Assembly: GCF_000143535.2 (NCBI RefSeq)
Contig: NC_037324.1
Coordinates: forward strand, 1,612,001 to 1,676,000
DNA: 64,000 nucleotides
Direction of reading: 5' to 3'
Source: Botrytis cinerea B05.10
Lineage: Eukaryota; Ascomycota; Leotiomycetes; Helotiales; Sclerotiniaceae
In this document: positions 12,073 through 23,470 of the stretch, in pieces
Layout of the letters: each line of letters begins with the position of its first letter
How positions within the stretch are numbered: position 1 is the stretch's first letter
The notes under the pieces: model-generated
What the model was told of the DNA's origin: nothing
Seen by the model: the letters and a program-made list of their open reading frames with translations, nothing else
Database searches by the model: none
Translations under genes and position numbers: made by a program

Positions 12073-13209
12073 ATGAACAACTTTACAGTCAGTGGTACGG
12101 GAACCACACACCTGTACACCGGGTTTACCACTCAGCCTTTCTTCCCAAGCAAGACTCTTCTCTGGGCCATCATTGCGTACTCTTTAAACATTCTTCTGAG
12201 ATGTTTAGATTATATTTACACATCGTTGACAATATGGAAGCTCGCTGTCATAATACTAGCGATTGGAAATTTCAAGACTCTGCCATTAATTTGGCATTTG
12301 CGTATCGTCAACGCCTTTCGATTCTGTCTTCGCTCACAGAGACCAAAAGTGAAGTGTGGACCACATCAAATTTTCCAGCCATTAATCACCGAATCACATG
12401 CCCCATTGATGGAGATTGACTTGAACCTCCACAGTAAGTTATGAATGCTATTATTTTTCCAGGTGTATAATCACTAACTCGTCTTAGAGAGTAATAGTTC
12501 CTATTTTTCGGATGCTGATGTAGCCCGAACACACTTGTTTTGTACGCTATTCTCCGAGGCCATCGAACAGATGAGAGGTGGAACAGAGGCAGTCACAGGA
12601 TCGAAGGGACCAGTTTTTGGCATTGCTTTAGGAGCAGTAAATTGCAATTTTAAGAAGGAACTCAAGCCGTACGAATCATATGAGATGTGGACAAGAATTT
12701 TATCATGGGACGAAAAATGGATATGGACTGTCACACATTTTGTTCGAAAGGATGCTTCAAAACCAAAGTCATACACCCTTTATCCACAGCAGAAATCAGA
12801 AGAGGAAGACGAGAAACGCAAGGAATTGGACCCAAGAGCTGGTGTCGTGGCATCCTCGCTCGGCAAATGTGTTTTCAAGCAAGGTCGCAAAACAATCAGT
12901 CCCGAATTCATGATGAGGGCTTCTGGACTGCTTCCAGATACTCTTCAGAAGAATGAACTGGATGCGCAATTGAGTGAAGATATTAAAACAGGCAACTTTG
13001 AAAATTGGACACATGCAAAGATCGAGGAAGAGAGGTTAAGGGGAAAGAAGGTTGCAGACACTTTGTCTGTGGAGAGCCAGCAAGATTTGGAGGAATCATT
13101 CACTGGTGAATCTGAAGCATTAGGAAGACATACTGATGGCACTGGCTTAGTTGGTGTCTTCTCTACTCTTGCTCAATTGGCGGGGTTGAAGAAGAGCCAA
13201 ATCTTATGA
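12073..13209 (+). CDS. THEM6-like / 4HBT hotdog-fold thioesterase-like protein
   Basis: Two exons, 12073-12433 and 12488-13209, with a 54-nt phase-1 intron; 360 residues. The N-terminus has hydrophobic segments (LLWAIIAYSLNILL and LAVIILAI) that suggest membrane association. The hotdog core is recognisable by DLNLHKSNSSYFSDADVAR, the fungal form of the D-x-N-x-H-x-N-N block of acyl-CoA thioesterase-like proteins. It is followed by the central beta-rich part (GIALGAVNCNFKKELKPYESYEMWTRILSWDEKW). The C-terminal third is polar and probably disordered. Such proteins are often annotated as capsule polysaccharide biosynthesis proteins in fungi, a label I would not trust. It sits directly after the elongase. 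An acyl-CoA substrate is plausible but unproven. Confidence 0.82.
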
Positions 13210-13749
13210 GCACCAGAGTTCATGTGGTCTAGATATAAGGTTTTCATTGCTGTCTGTACACATTATAATTTTTAATTGGCCGCAAAGAATACATAATAAC
13301 TGCAGCATATTTGTCACATGGTGTTTAAATGACTTCATCTACACACTTTGAATAGATTTTCTCTCTTAAATAATACCCAATACGTACAAAAGAAGATTTT
13401 GTCACAGCGTCGGCTCATTGAAATTCGGCTCATGATCCAAATAACCTAGAATGTTTAGCTGATTGAGATGTCACAGACCAATTTCTCCGGTAAAGATCTA
13501 CATCGAAAACCCAATTCTCATCCCGAATGGTGCCGGATATCTATACTAGTTCCCAGCCCGCATATCTACAATAGTATATATTGTTGATCGGCAATCCCGT
13601 ATCCGTAACTAATGGTTCACCTACGTAATCAACCATACCCAATACCTCACATCGTAATTTGGATTGCAGTAGAGAAAGGAGTTGAAACAACTTTACATCG
13701 ACATTAATATCAAAACAACACCACGAAGGGATCCCCTGGAGATGCAATT
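13210..13749. other. Intergenic, promoter of MFS gene
   Basis: This 540-nt spacer separates two plus-strand genes and must hold the terminator of the first and the promoter of the second. No clear TATA element or repeat. Confidence 0.4.
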
Positions 13750-16410
13750 ATGGGTTTAGACGGTGAAGCGAGCTCTCCAATTGAAAATGCAGCACCAAAC
13801 ACAGATTTAGTGGAAGAACTTGACTTTTCGCGTCAAATCTTCCATATGCAACCGTCATCTGAAACTAATCTGGATGACAGAGGAGACCAAACAGTCTTAA
13901 ATGAGGCCAATGGACTCTCTCATCATTCAGGAACTAATAGCAAGCAACAAGAAATAAATGAAGGATCTGATAGACAAGAAGGTTCTCAAGAAAGTGAGGA
14001 AGCGATCAAAGATGGAGCTCAATCTCAGCTCGCAGAATCTCAGTTGGGCCACAGCAAAGGGATATCGACAGAGAGGCTGGATTCTCAAGGAAGTTCTGAA
14101 CAGCCAGAAGAACATAAGCCACAGGTCACCCTCGATTCATTAAACAACCCCAAAGAAAAGTCGCGAAATTTGAGCTCAACTTCGCGTCCCAATACCGCAG
14201 ATAGTACGAAAGCAGGCTCTGATTGTGCAGGATTTGAATCTATCCTGGAGTTGGAAAAATCGTCACTTGAGGATGAAAATACTCGAATATTAAAACCCAC
14301 CACATCTCGTGGGTCACGAAATTCTTCAGATATCGATGCTAACAAGGCGTCCCGGAATAATGCTGGTCTCAATGAACTGTTCACAGATATCATAGCATCT
14401 GCAGCCCCATCACTTCGACATCTAGCATCTCAAAGCACGCTCGGTGAATCCGCGTGTAGTACCAAGAGAAGTAAGACCTTTGAGCGACCGAATCGATTAT
14501 CAACGCCCGTGGAAGAGCAGAGACATCCAGGAAAACCAGGATTATGGAGTGATCAATTCATGAAGAATATAGATGAGATGGTAGATTGGGAAGCCAAAGA
14601 GGTCAACGCAATATCGTTGGCCTCCACCAATAATCTGGATGCGTTCGGGGCTCGCGCAAAAACCGAAAAAGAGGAGGAAGTTGTTGTGTCACCAGAGCCA
14701 CAAGAATTAGAAGCGGAAATTGAGTATCCTGGAACCATTGCTTTAACGGTTCTCACGATCGGGCTTTGCTTGTCGGTGCTCTTGATTTCTTTGGATAGAA
14801 CGATCATCACAACTGTATGGCTGTCATTCCCACTTTCTCCGTTGCACGCATTACTAACATTCCTCCTAGGCAATTCCATACATTAGTGGAGAATTCAAGT
14901 CTTACGCAGACGTTGGGTGGTATGGAAGTGCATACCTACTTACGGCATGCGCGTTCCAGCCGATGTATGGAAGGATCTTTACTATTTTCAGTATCAAATG
15001 GTCATATCTAGGCGCAAATGCGCTATTTGAGATCGGATCATTGATTTGTGGCGTGGCTCCCAATTCTCTCACATTGATTATAGGGCGTGCTATCGCTGGA
15101 GTTGGAAGTGCGGGTATTTTAACAGGGTCTTTTGTTGTTGTCGCTCATAGTGTCCCGATACAAAGACGTCCTGTCTTCACCGCGGCTGTGGGTTTGATGT
15201 GAGTATTGCGAATTGGTCATTTGTCCCTAGACTAATTCAATTACAGGTTCGGATTAGGAGCTACAGTAGGACCATTGATGGGAGGAGTTTTCACAGATAA
15301 AGTATCATGGAGATGGTGTTTTTATTTCAATCTTCCAGTCGGTGGCGTAACCATCTTGGCCATGATCTTATTCTTCAACCCCAAGAACACCTTGGACACA
15401 AAACGATCGTTTGGCTCACGAGTTCTTGATCTCGATATCCTTGGAAATATCCTTTTGCTCGGTGCATGCGTTATGCTTTTCATAGCTTTCCAACATACTG
15501 AAGAGGTAAGTTCTATTCTTGTGGTTTGGCGGTCTACAACTACTAAGTATTGACTGTTCATTAGGGCAATGGCTGGTCCAGTCCAATGGTTATTGGTCTT
15601 CTCGTCGGCTTTGGAGTAAGTATGATTGTGTTAGGACTGTGGTTTTGGTACAGAGGCAACAAAGCTTTGATTCCACTTGAAATCCTCAAGCAACGCACTG
15701 TATTAGCAAGCTGCCTTTTCTCCTTCTTCCTCTACTCGGCCTTGATTATTCACGGCTACTATCTCCCTCAATGGTTTCAAGCGATCAAACACACATCCGC
15801 AATCGCATCTGGTATTGACATGATTCCATATGTCCTCTGCAATGCTTTCTTCACACTCGTAGCCGGTGTTATCGTCTCCAAATCCGGGTACTTTACACCA
15901 CCCGCAATCATCGGTACAGCAATTGCCACCGTAGGCTGTGGATTCATCAGCACATTTAGAACCGATACCACAACGGCTGAATGGATCGGCTACGAAATTC
16001 TCACTTCGACGGGTTTTGGAATTGCAATTCAGCAAGGATTCACCGCTGTCCAAACCGTCTTACCTTTGGAGAAAATTCCTATTGGCACCGCTGCGGTGGT
16101 TGCATCGCAGTCTTTTGGTGGTGCAGTCTTTGTTTCTGTTGGAAATACAATTCTCCAGAACCAATTGAAAGCTTCATATGATAGTGGGCAATTGCCAGGA
16201 GTCAATATTCAGGCAGTCTTGGATGCTGGTGCCACGGGCTTCAGATCTGTAGTTGATGCGGATCAATTGCCTGCACTATTGGAAGTGTACAACGGTGCTT
16301 TACAGAAAGTTTTCATCGCAGCGATTCCTGTTACTGGATTAGCGTTTGCTTCTTCTCTGTTCTTGGAATGGAAGAGTGTTAAAACTCAGGAGTCCACTGA
16401 ACAGGTGTGA
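13750..16410 (+). CDS. MFS drug/proton antiporter (DHA2-like) with long N-terminal extension
   Basis: Four exons: 13750-14814, 14870-15198, 15247-15505 and 15565-16410. The introns are 55, 48 and 59 nt; 832 residues. The transporter part begins near residue 327. It carries LDRTIITTAIPYISGEF (motif D1-like), GSAYLLTACAFQPMYGRIF (motif A-like) and GRAIAGVGSAG (motif B-like). It also has GPLMGGVFTDKVSWRWCFYFNLPVG, here split as GPLMGGVF then SWRWCFYFNLPVG (motif C and the DHA2-typical stretch), and about 14 hydrophobic segments. The first roughly 325 residues are polar, rich in Ser, Glu, Gln and Asn, without hydrophobic segments, and presumably cytosolic and disordered. That extension is several times longer than usual for the family. 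It likely exports a toxic or secondary metabolite at the plasma membrane. It converges on the Zn2Cys6 gene downstream. Confidence 0.93.
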
Positions 16411-17174
16411 GATTTTTTGACTTTACGATCGTGCGATTGTTTGAGGTCAATGCAGGAAATATGATTGTGATCTATGTACATATACTTCCAGTCTAAATTG
16501 AATTATAATATCTTGGAGGGTACGGTTAGATCATAGCAAATAATATAATTTATCACAGCAGTAAGAATGGAAGATTCAATTGTTTTGGTGAGAAACAAAT
16601 GGAATATATGATTATTGTATTGAATTCGAAATAATATATGCGAACCGAATTGGACTGATTCGCTCCGTTTTTTGTTTTCGTTTTTAGAAGAAGATTTATG
16701 TACGAGTACCTAGTAGCTATATAATTATAGCGAAACATAATTTGAATCATTACTTGCAGTATCATTTCATATAGCAAAAGGGATTAATGCCAATCAAATT
16801 AAAGGAACATAAATGTAAATTGTCATATACTTTCATACCGTTCGATTTCATTTTGATATGGTATATCATTGTATTTATACACAATAATATAGTTTCATCT
16901 TATAAAATCATGTTTCAAACACATTACATAGTCGTAATTTCACTTATCCACTTGACTTTAGCAAGTAAATTTGTACAGTATACCTGTGATAGAGTTCAAG
17001 AATGAAGATAACTGGAAATTTGTGTTGAATCAATGCAGATGCATCTGAGAATACTAAAGATCTGTGACCAAATTGTGAAGATTCTGTTTCTGCTATTAGA
17101 CTAAGATATTCCATAAGTCACAAGCCAGTGACAAAAGGCCTCTTTCCGTGTCCAATTATCTCAAAGTCCGGTTT
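16411..17174. other. AT-rich convergent intergenic region
   Basis: Between the 3' ends of the MFS and transcription-factor genes. Strongly AT-rich from about 16490 to 17020, which may reflect repeat-induced point mutation or simply spacer composition. No gene. Confidence 0.4.
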
Positions 17175-19360
17175 TCAGCACTTGAAAACCGCACCTATCA
17201 GTCTTTCCCATTTGTTCCATACATCTCGTCCACCTCTAAGTACATCATCCAACTCCCTATCCATCATGCAATCCTCCGTGCTCATCTCCATTCCCAATTC
17301 CATCCATTTAGTTCCTTCATACCCGCTTGCCGAATTCTCAATGGAGACTATGTTGCTCTTCGTTTCTCGCGGGACCAAGCCTTCAAGTTGTGGCAAGACC
17401 CCCATATTTTGAGAAGTCGAGCGAGGCATGGCCGTGAATTTTGGTGTATCCCAGTCTAGTTTGGCATGGATTTTCCTATAGAGTAGTATGAGAAGATCTT
17501 GGCGAGGGTTTCCATATGACTTGCGAGACATCCGAGAATTAGGGCTGTAGTGAGTGAACTCTGGCGATCTAGAAACGGCACGACTGGCGCCAACTCTGGG
17601 GCTAGATATGTCGGCATCGAAGAATCTGTCTACCAGAATTTTCAGCGATTGAGCTTTGGCGTCCAAGGAAGTGCACAAACTAAGGTGCCTGAGGAGGATA
17701 AAAACAGCGTGGTGTGGCTGTATGAGACCAGGGAGAGCCGACTTCAATGGTGCTGCAGATTTCATGTCGCATAGATAAAGGTAGTTTTGCAGGAATGAAC
17801 TTGCAGCCCTGAAACGAACATATTAGTGATAAAGAGTAGGAATGACATTCTTGGTGATAACAAACCGGACAATATCACTGTACCACCCAATATCCCGCAA
17901 TTGCTTTTCCTGGCAGAAGTTCAATCCGAGAAGGCAATATACACTATCAGTCAATAATCTCAGGTACGCCCGCGGTCCCAAGTTCTCTGCTTTCACTTCC
18001 GGTAATAAATTTAGAAGATTCTCAATGCTTTCAACAAGACAAACCACATCTTCCTGCTTTGGCATCTTTATGAGCCAGTCGCGCATGCAGCGCACCCACT
18101 GGCATTGACCGTAAAAGGCGGCCATCATTGGTGAAGTTGAATCTTGGCTAGAGGCATGATTTAGCACCATGGGCAACGAAACATTGTTTGTGCATCCATG
18201 TCTAGTTATGAGTGAAGGTGCGCCGGTCATGATCGTCGACTGAAGATCCAAAAACAGCAAATGCCACCAGATTCTCTTCTCAACTTCAGCTTGCATATTA
18301 TTACTTTGATATGGTTTGTCGAAATTGAGCTGTAAAGATTGAGCGAGTCTGATTGCGTGGGGTAAAAATCCATACCGGAACTGTGAGGATGATGTGCTAG
18401 CTTGGAATGTGTTTACAAGAAGGTAAGCCTGCAGAAGCTGGATGGAAGATGATCCTCTGTGTACGCAATTATATGTTGGAAGATTAACTATATCTAATAG
18501 CTGTTCGTATAGATCGTGTAATGTTGTTGATTGTGAAATGTTGATGGTAGAATTGACGGCCCCACAATACAAAATAGCTAAGATGAGTAGGGTAGATTCA
18601 ACCGAGGTCTCAGGAGACAGATTGGCCCAGAAGCTAATGTACTCATCTATAAGAGTATCAATATGGCATATGGGCACTGAAAATTGTAGTCCTATAAAGT
18701 TATTCAAGAAATGGTCACACACTTCTCGTGCTGGAACTTTCGTCCGAAAATAGGAGATGAAATCTTCGCCAAGTGCACCTAGGGTAATCGCTAAACTTTT
18801 GATGGGCTGATGGGACTGAGTATCCATATCATTCGCCAGGGTCTTTGCGGTGAAAGGAGACGACGGTATTTGAGACGCTTTACCCAACGCCCGACTGGTT
18901 GCTTTTGACTTGATACCGGATTTCCTTTCGGTGATTGGATTTGACATAACTGGCGATGGCGACTTCCTACCCGGACTCCTTGATAAATTTACTTCAATAA
19001 ACTCAAATTCGGGTATTTCGCTGTTTAGGTATTTACATGGTCGTCCCCCCTTTTTACATTGGGTGCAGAATGGCCTGTCGCGGCTACATTTTACCTAAAA
19101 TTATCAAATCAGTACATTGTATGAGTTTGAATTGGAAAGTAAACACTAACTCTTCTATCACGGCATGTTGTACAAGCCGTAGTCCTGCGATATCGTCTAA
19201 TACCACTAGACTCTACACTACTTGGACTTCCAGGAGGGCTTAGTGACATCTTTGGTGTATATGATCTTGGTTGAAAATGGGCAATAGAATCTGATGATTG
19301 GGGCCAGTAGGAACTTCGAGGCAATTCAATTTCAAGTAGTGTCGTTTCGTAGCTTAACAT
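17175..19360 (-). CDS. Zn2Cys6 transcription factor
   Basis: Three exons on the minus strand: 19151-19360, 17866-19094 and 17175-17808. The introns are 19095-19150 (56 nt) and 17809-17865 (57 nt, donor GTTTGT, acceptor TTTCAG); 690 residues. The first intron splits the zinc cluster. After splicing it reads ACTTCRDRRVKC-SRDRPFCTQCKKGGRPC, the exact CxxCx6CxnCxxCx6C pattern with the basic RDRRVK loop, at about residues 64-90. The middle region matches the fungal-specific transcription-factor domain (for example FLPHAIRLAQSLQLN and EVEKRIWWHLLFLD). The C-terminal exon joins in frame and ends at 17175. It is nuclear and probably regulates metabolic genes. Its position beside an MFS pump and P450s suggests local control, but no binding sites were identified. 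Confidence 0.9.
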
Positions 19361-20722
19361 GTTTGAAGAAGTGTTGTTGGAATAGCCACAAACTTTAAAT
19401 CAAGCAATATAATTAAGAGAGGCCAGAACTATAGAAACGTAAGAAAGTAATCTCCACTACAGGCGAGTTGGTTAATAAATGTTACGAAAGTAGTTGTCTC
19501 CCTTCAAAAAGATTCAACCTGGTCGACAGTACAAGACCAGGTAGACCTGTATCAAAATCCTGCGGATACCCATCTTTGCTTGAGCCTCCATAATTAATCT
19601 TGGATATTAAACTCCTAGAACATGGTAATCAACGCGAACGAACCCCAGAAACTGAACAGACCCACTTAAGTGATAATCGTGTGAAGATACTTACTATGAT
19701 CGTATCAGACGGCACCAAATGAGTTTGAGGTAAGCTTACCAGCACCAATTTTAAGCTTAAGCTCAAGCTCAAACTCGAAAGCATAATAATGTCTTGGTAT
19801 CTTGGACCTTTGGCCTTGCATGCGAAGTAGGAATGGATCCTGTGCTTTTCCCAAGCATCAACAAATCGTGCCTAATAATTTCTCACACCTTTTGATCATC
19901 ATAATGAAAATTAACCCCCACCTATTCAGCATACAGAAATGTTACAGGCAAGTTCCAGATAACACATGGCAGCGTGGTAATGTGGCTACCACGAAACAAG
20001 ATTAGTAGGGGGCTCAGGGAACCGCTGATGGTCTGTGTTAGAACTTTCCATTCTTCTCTTCAAAGGATCCGAACATGATTTCGCATATTGCTGGCGCTTA
20101 AGACGACGGATACAAATGGCCGCGAACAAGGCAGATTGTGTCTTGCGTTTAGTTTGTGCCGATTCAACTACCCAGTGGGAAACTTGCACACTCAGAGATG
20201 TCACTTCGACCCTTTGGAGATATGTAAAAGGTCTGTATGGACGCGGGATAGCGTGTTATGTTGGCATTAGAACGCCGAATCGCTTCGATTTCGCGGAATC
20301 TTTGCGGGTGGTGATGTGATTCCAAGAGCTACATCATTGCTTATCCAAAGTCGACAGTATTCAAATACTGCGACTACAGTACAAGGGTAATCTTATTAGG
20401 TTCATGGAGTCGTGCGTGCGTAATATGGTCGCGTAAGGAAATATTTCGTGTGTTCGGGTTCCCTTTGAGTTAGGTAGTTGAATGTCTGGAAATTGTGATA
20501 TTCGGTAGAACTTCGGCAGGTGGAAATAGTCTTTCAGCCCCAAGGTAATGAAAGACACGTCAATTGTACCTTGTAAGACTGGTCAATATGATCAGCTTAT
20601 GAATTTACGTGAATTTGTCATTCCTTGCAACATTATACGTGGAAGCTGCGCTTTGTGTTCTTTGAGCGTCCATTCATCTCCTGAATATATATTGTTTTGA
20701 ATCTCGTATTGTCACATGATTA
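19361..20722. other. Intergenic, promoter of Zn2Cys6 gene
   Basis: 1.36 kb with no supported gene. A short stretch near 19741-19785 is built of AAGCTTAAGCTC/AAGCTCAAACTC-like words. Otherwise featureless to my eye. Confidence 0.4.
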
Positions 20723-20820
20723 GGCACTTTGGCGGAGTGGTTAACGCGATGCCCTGCTACTGAATCACTCAGAGTCAGGCATTTCCCTCGGGAGCGAGTG
20801 TTCGAATCACTCAGGTGTCG
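20723..20820 (+). tRNA. tRNA-Ser(GCU) with 17-nt intron
   Basis: The sequence folds as a type II tRNA. The acceptor stem GGCACTT pairs with AGGTGTC and is followed by discriminator G. The D stem is GCG/CGC with the AGTGGTTAA loop. The anticodon stem is ATGCC/GGCAT, and the loop CTGCTA...A gives anticodon GCT (20756-20758). The long variable arm is TCCC/GGGA and the T arm is GAGTG-TTCGAAT-CACTC. The intron at 20760-20776 sits at the canonical position 37/38. The variable arm and G73 are serine identity features, so it should decode AGC/AGU. The locus is far from other RNA genes in the window. Confidence 0.93.
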
Positions 20821-20824
20821 TTTT
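20821..20824 (+). terminator. RNA polymerase III terminator
   Basis: Four T residues follow the tRNA 3' end directly, the usual minimal Pol III stop signal. Confidence 0.6.
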
Positions 20825-23470
20825 GGCGATTTGGTTTATTTTCCTCTTTTAATTTTGGTTTTTACCATTTCTCTCTCTCCTTCACTCTTTCTTTCTTCTC
20901 TTGAAGATTAATGTATTTTACGTGGCACTCCTTTTATCTGAGGCATCAAGTCATGCATGATAAGTGGGATACCCATATAAAGTGCTTCAGATCTACACAT
21001 GGATCAAAAGGACCTGAGTTTGTGAACTGGAAATGAAAAGCAGGATGGCATGTCAGCACAAGACACTTTTGCTACGGGTAACTTCCCCGGTAAACTAGTC
21101 CGCCTGTGGAATTCTATTTTCACTTCCATTTCACAACGCCTTACAAGACATTTTTGATGTCCATCATGTCTAGAAGAGTGGGATGTGTACCGAAAGATCT
21201 TAGACAATCCTTAACGAATAGAAGCTCACAGATAAGTCATACGCTACTTCCGTATAGCTGCCTGTCATGTATGTCATAGACGGGGTGTCTCTGGCATCTT
21301 GTAAACGGATCTCAACTCATCCTCTTTCGAGCGGGCTTTGCGAAATATTGGGATATATCATACATGCCGCGTCGACATCTTTCACGAGGATCAGACGTGT
21401 GTGGTCTTTCCTTTCTCTTATCTTCGTCCCGATTAAATCCAGTATGTTTTCAACTCATCCACTTCGCAAATGCTACGCGAGTTCCTTTGGGGCTGCTCGC
21501 GCGAGATCTCGTCTCGCTCGTGCATTGACGCATGGGGCTTCGAGAGTACGATCATCACTTTCTCAAGCCTGGCGCCTATTTTCCACTCTTCCCATGTCAA
21601 TTTATGCAGCTCCTTACGGCCACGTACAAGGCAGACAACAGTTTCTTTCCTTCATTCTTTTCGATGCTGTTCACGTACTAGGAATTCAACTCGAGGCTGC
21701 CTAGCGACGCAAGACATTTGATTCCCGACTAAGTATACAACATTGCATTCATTTGGTAAGATTTTCTTCAACCCGATTTTACTATGGAATCTATTTAATA
21801 CTTCTAATTTCACCTAAAGCATGGGAGTATACCAAATAACATAGATCTAAATTTTCGTCTAGGAACTGCAGTCTGCATTGGCAGGAAATCCGGCATCCTT
21901 TCTCCTGTATCTCATCAAGGACAGAAGGGGTCGCTCAAAAGGATTGCGTTAAGACTTCGGCGTCTTGATTGTCATGCTTCTAAGGTGATGTACATGTTCA
22001 TCCTGGCGAGACAGCCCCCAGCACAATTTCGCATTCGCCAAGTACGCGACTTTGATATGTGGAGCACAGCAATTCGATCCTGACTTCTGGCCCCCACTTC
22101 GGGAAAGAAAATCCGGATCGGTCTAGGATGAATAGATATGTCTTATCTTCCAGGGTAGAGTGCCCCAAACAGCATTTCATCCCTACTCTTGCATTCTTGT
22201 GTCTTGTGAAGGAATCAGCCATGGAGTCAAGTGACCGCTGATGACTTCTCCTATTTTTTAGTGAAAGCAGCAAAAGCATTACGGCTGAACAAATTATTGA
22301 TAGCATTGCTGTGACACCGAAATTTCTGGATGAGACTAGCAGAAGAGAGCATAAGTCTACACAAAATCAATTCAACATAGCATATAAACCGCGATGTATG
22401 ATTCATATGTTCTTGAGTATGAACTGGATGGATAGTATTTGTTTTTACAAATAGGGGTCTCTGTTCAGTGTGTGGGGTGACTGAAATCGCGTTTGCTACA
22501 GTCTGCTATCTTTTAGTGAAGCAAGATGAATTTATTGACAATACCAGAGGAACATGTCAGCGCCGGATTGTCCACTGGAGTGGTAGATGTTCGGTCTAAC
22601 ATGGCCACTAGGCTTTTATATCGTTGACAAGATATGTATTTAGATTCATACAATTGGAGAGCGAGTCAGTGTAGATAATTCCATGAATAGGAATGATGGA
22701 CGCGATTATATTTTATCATGTTCAAGATTAAGATGCAATAAACACTGAGCAAGATTTACAGTGATGGTCGACTTTGGGTATCGCTTGTAGCATGGAGTCG
22801 GCAGATGGCTAATGGCTGTCACGGGTTGGGATTGAGCTTGTGTACAAAGCTGCTCGAGTGAAACTTACGGGCCGCAAGACCATCACTTCTAGATCGTTGT
22901 GTTTGTATCATTCTCTCGTTTGGGTTTGGTTTTACCGGAGTGCAAAAGAATATTTGGTACTAGTCATTGCTCAACATCATGCACACATATTATTCCAATC
23001 ACTTCCCTTTCTCTAAGAGTTATAGGATTATTAATGCCGCTATGAGATGAATAAAGTAATCTGTAAGGATGGATGCTGTTGATATAGTATCAAATCATGA
23101 GTCTGGACTCTTGTCTGAAGCTACTTGTCGTTTTGATTGGGGGCGTGTTATTATTTTATGCAGTGTATCTATACAAATACGCGATAGATAATCAAAAGTC
23201 GCTTCCGTACTACAGTTACATCCAATAACTGCGTCTAATTCAAATTCTTGTGTTGCATTTCGACACATGTGGCAATGTGTAACCACACCTTCTATTTTTG
23301 AATATTTTCACATGCAGCACAAGTGCGGGGTATTCAATCTGACTTTGGCACTCACCGTTTTGATACTCAAATAGATTTTATACATTCAATCGTATAAATT
23401 TTTGAGTTCAATTGATTCTGCCAAGCTATATAATCGTTTGGAGGATAATTATATCTTGAAGAACAGTGAA
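20825..23470. other. Long intergenic region
   Basis: 2.6 kb without a supported gene. A 145-codon frame at 21267-21704 is basic and Ser/Arg-rich with no family resemblance. I treat it as chance. No transposon ends seen. Confidence 0.4.

Noticed and set aside
20729..20911. 60-codon frame starting inside the tRNA
   Set aside because: The DNA folds as tRNA-Ser. The frame is incidental.
21267..21704. 145-codon plus-strand frame
   Set aside because: Basic, Ser/Arg-rich, no motif, no intron signals and no neighbour logic. Probably chance.
22040..22110. Second tRNA-like T arm (ATTCGATCC)
   Set aside because: No acceptor stem or D arm can be formed around it.
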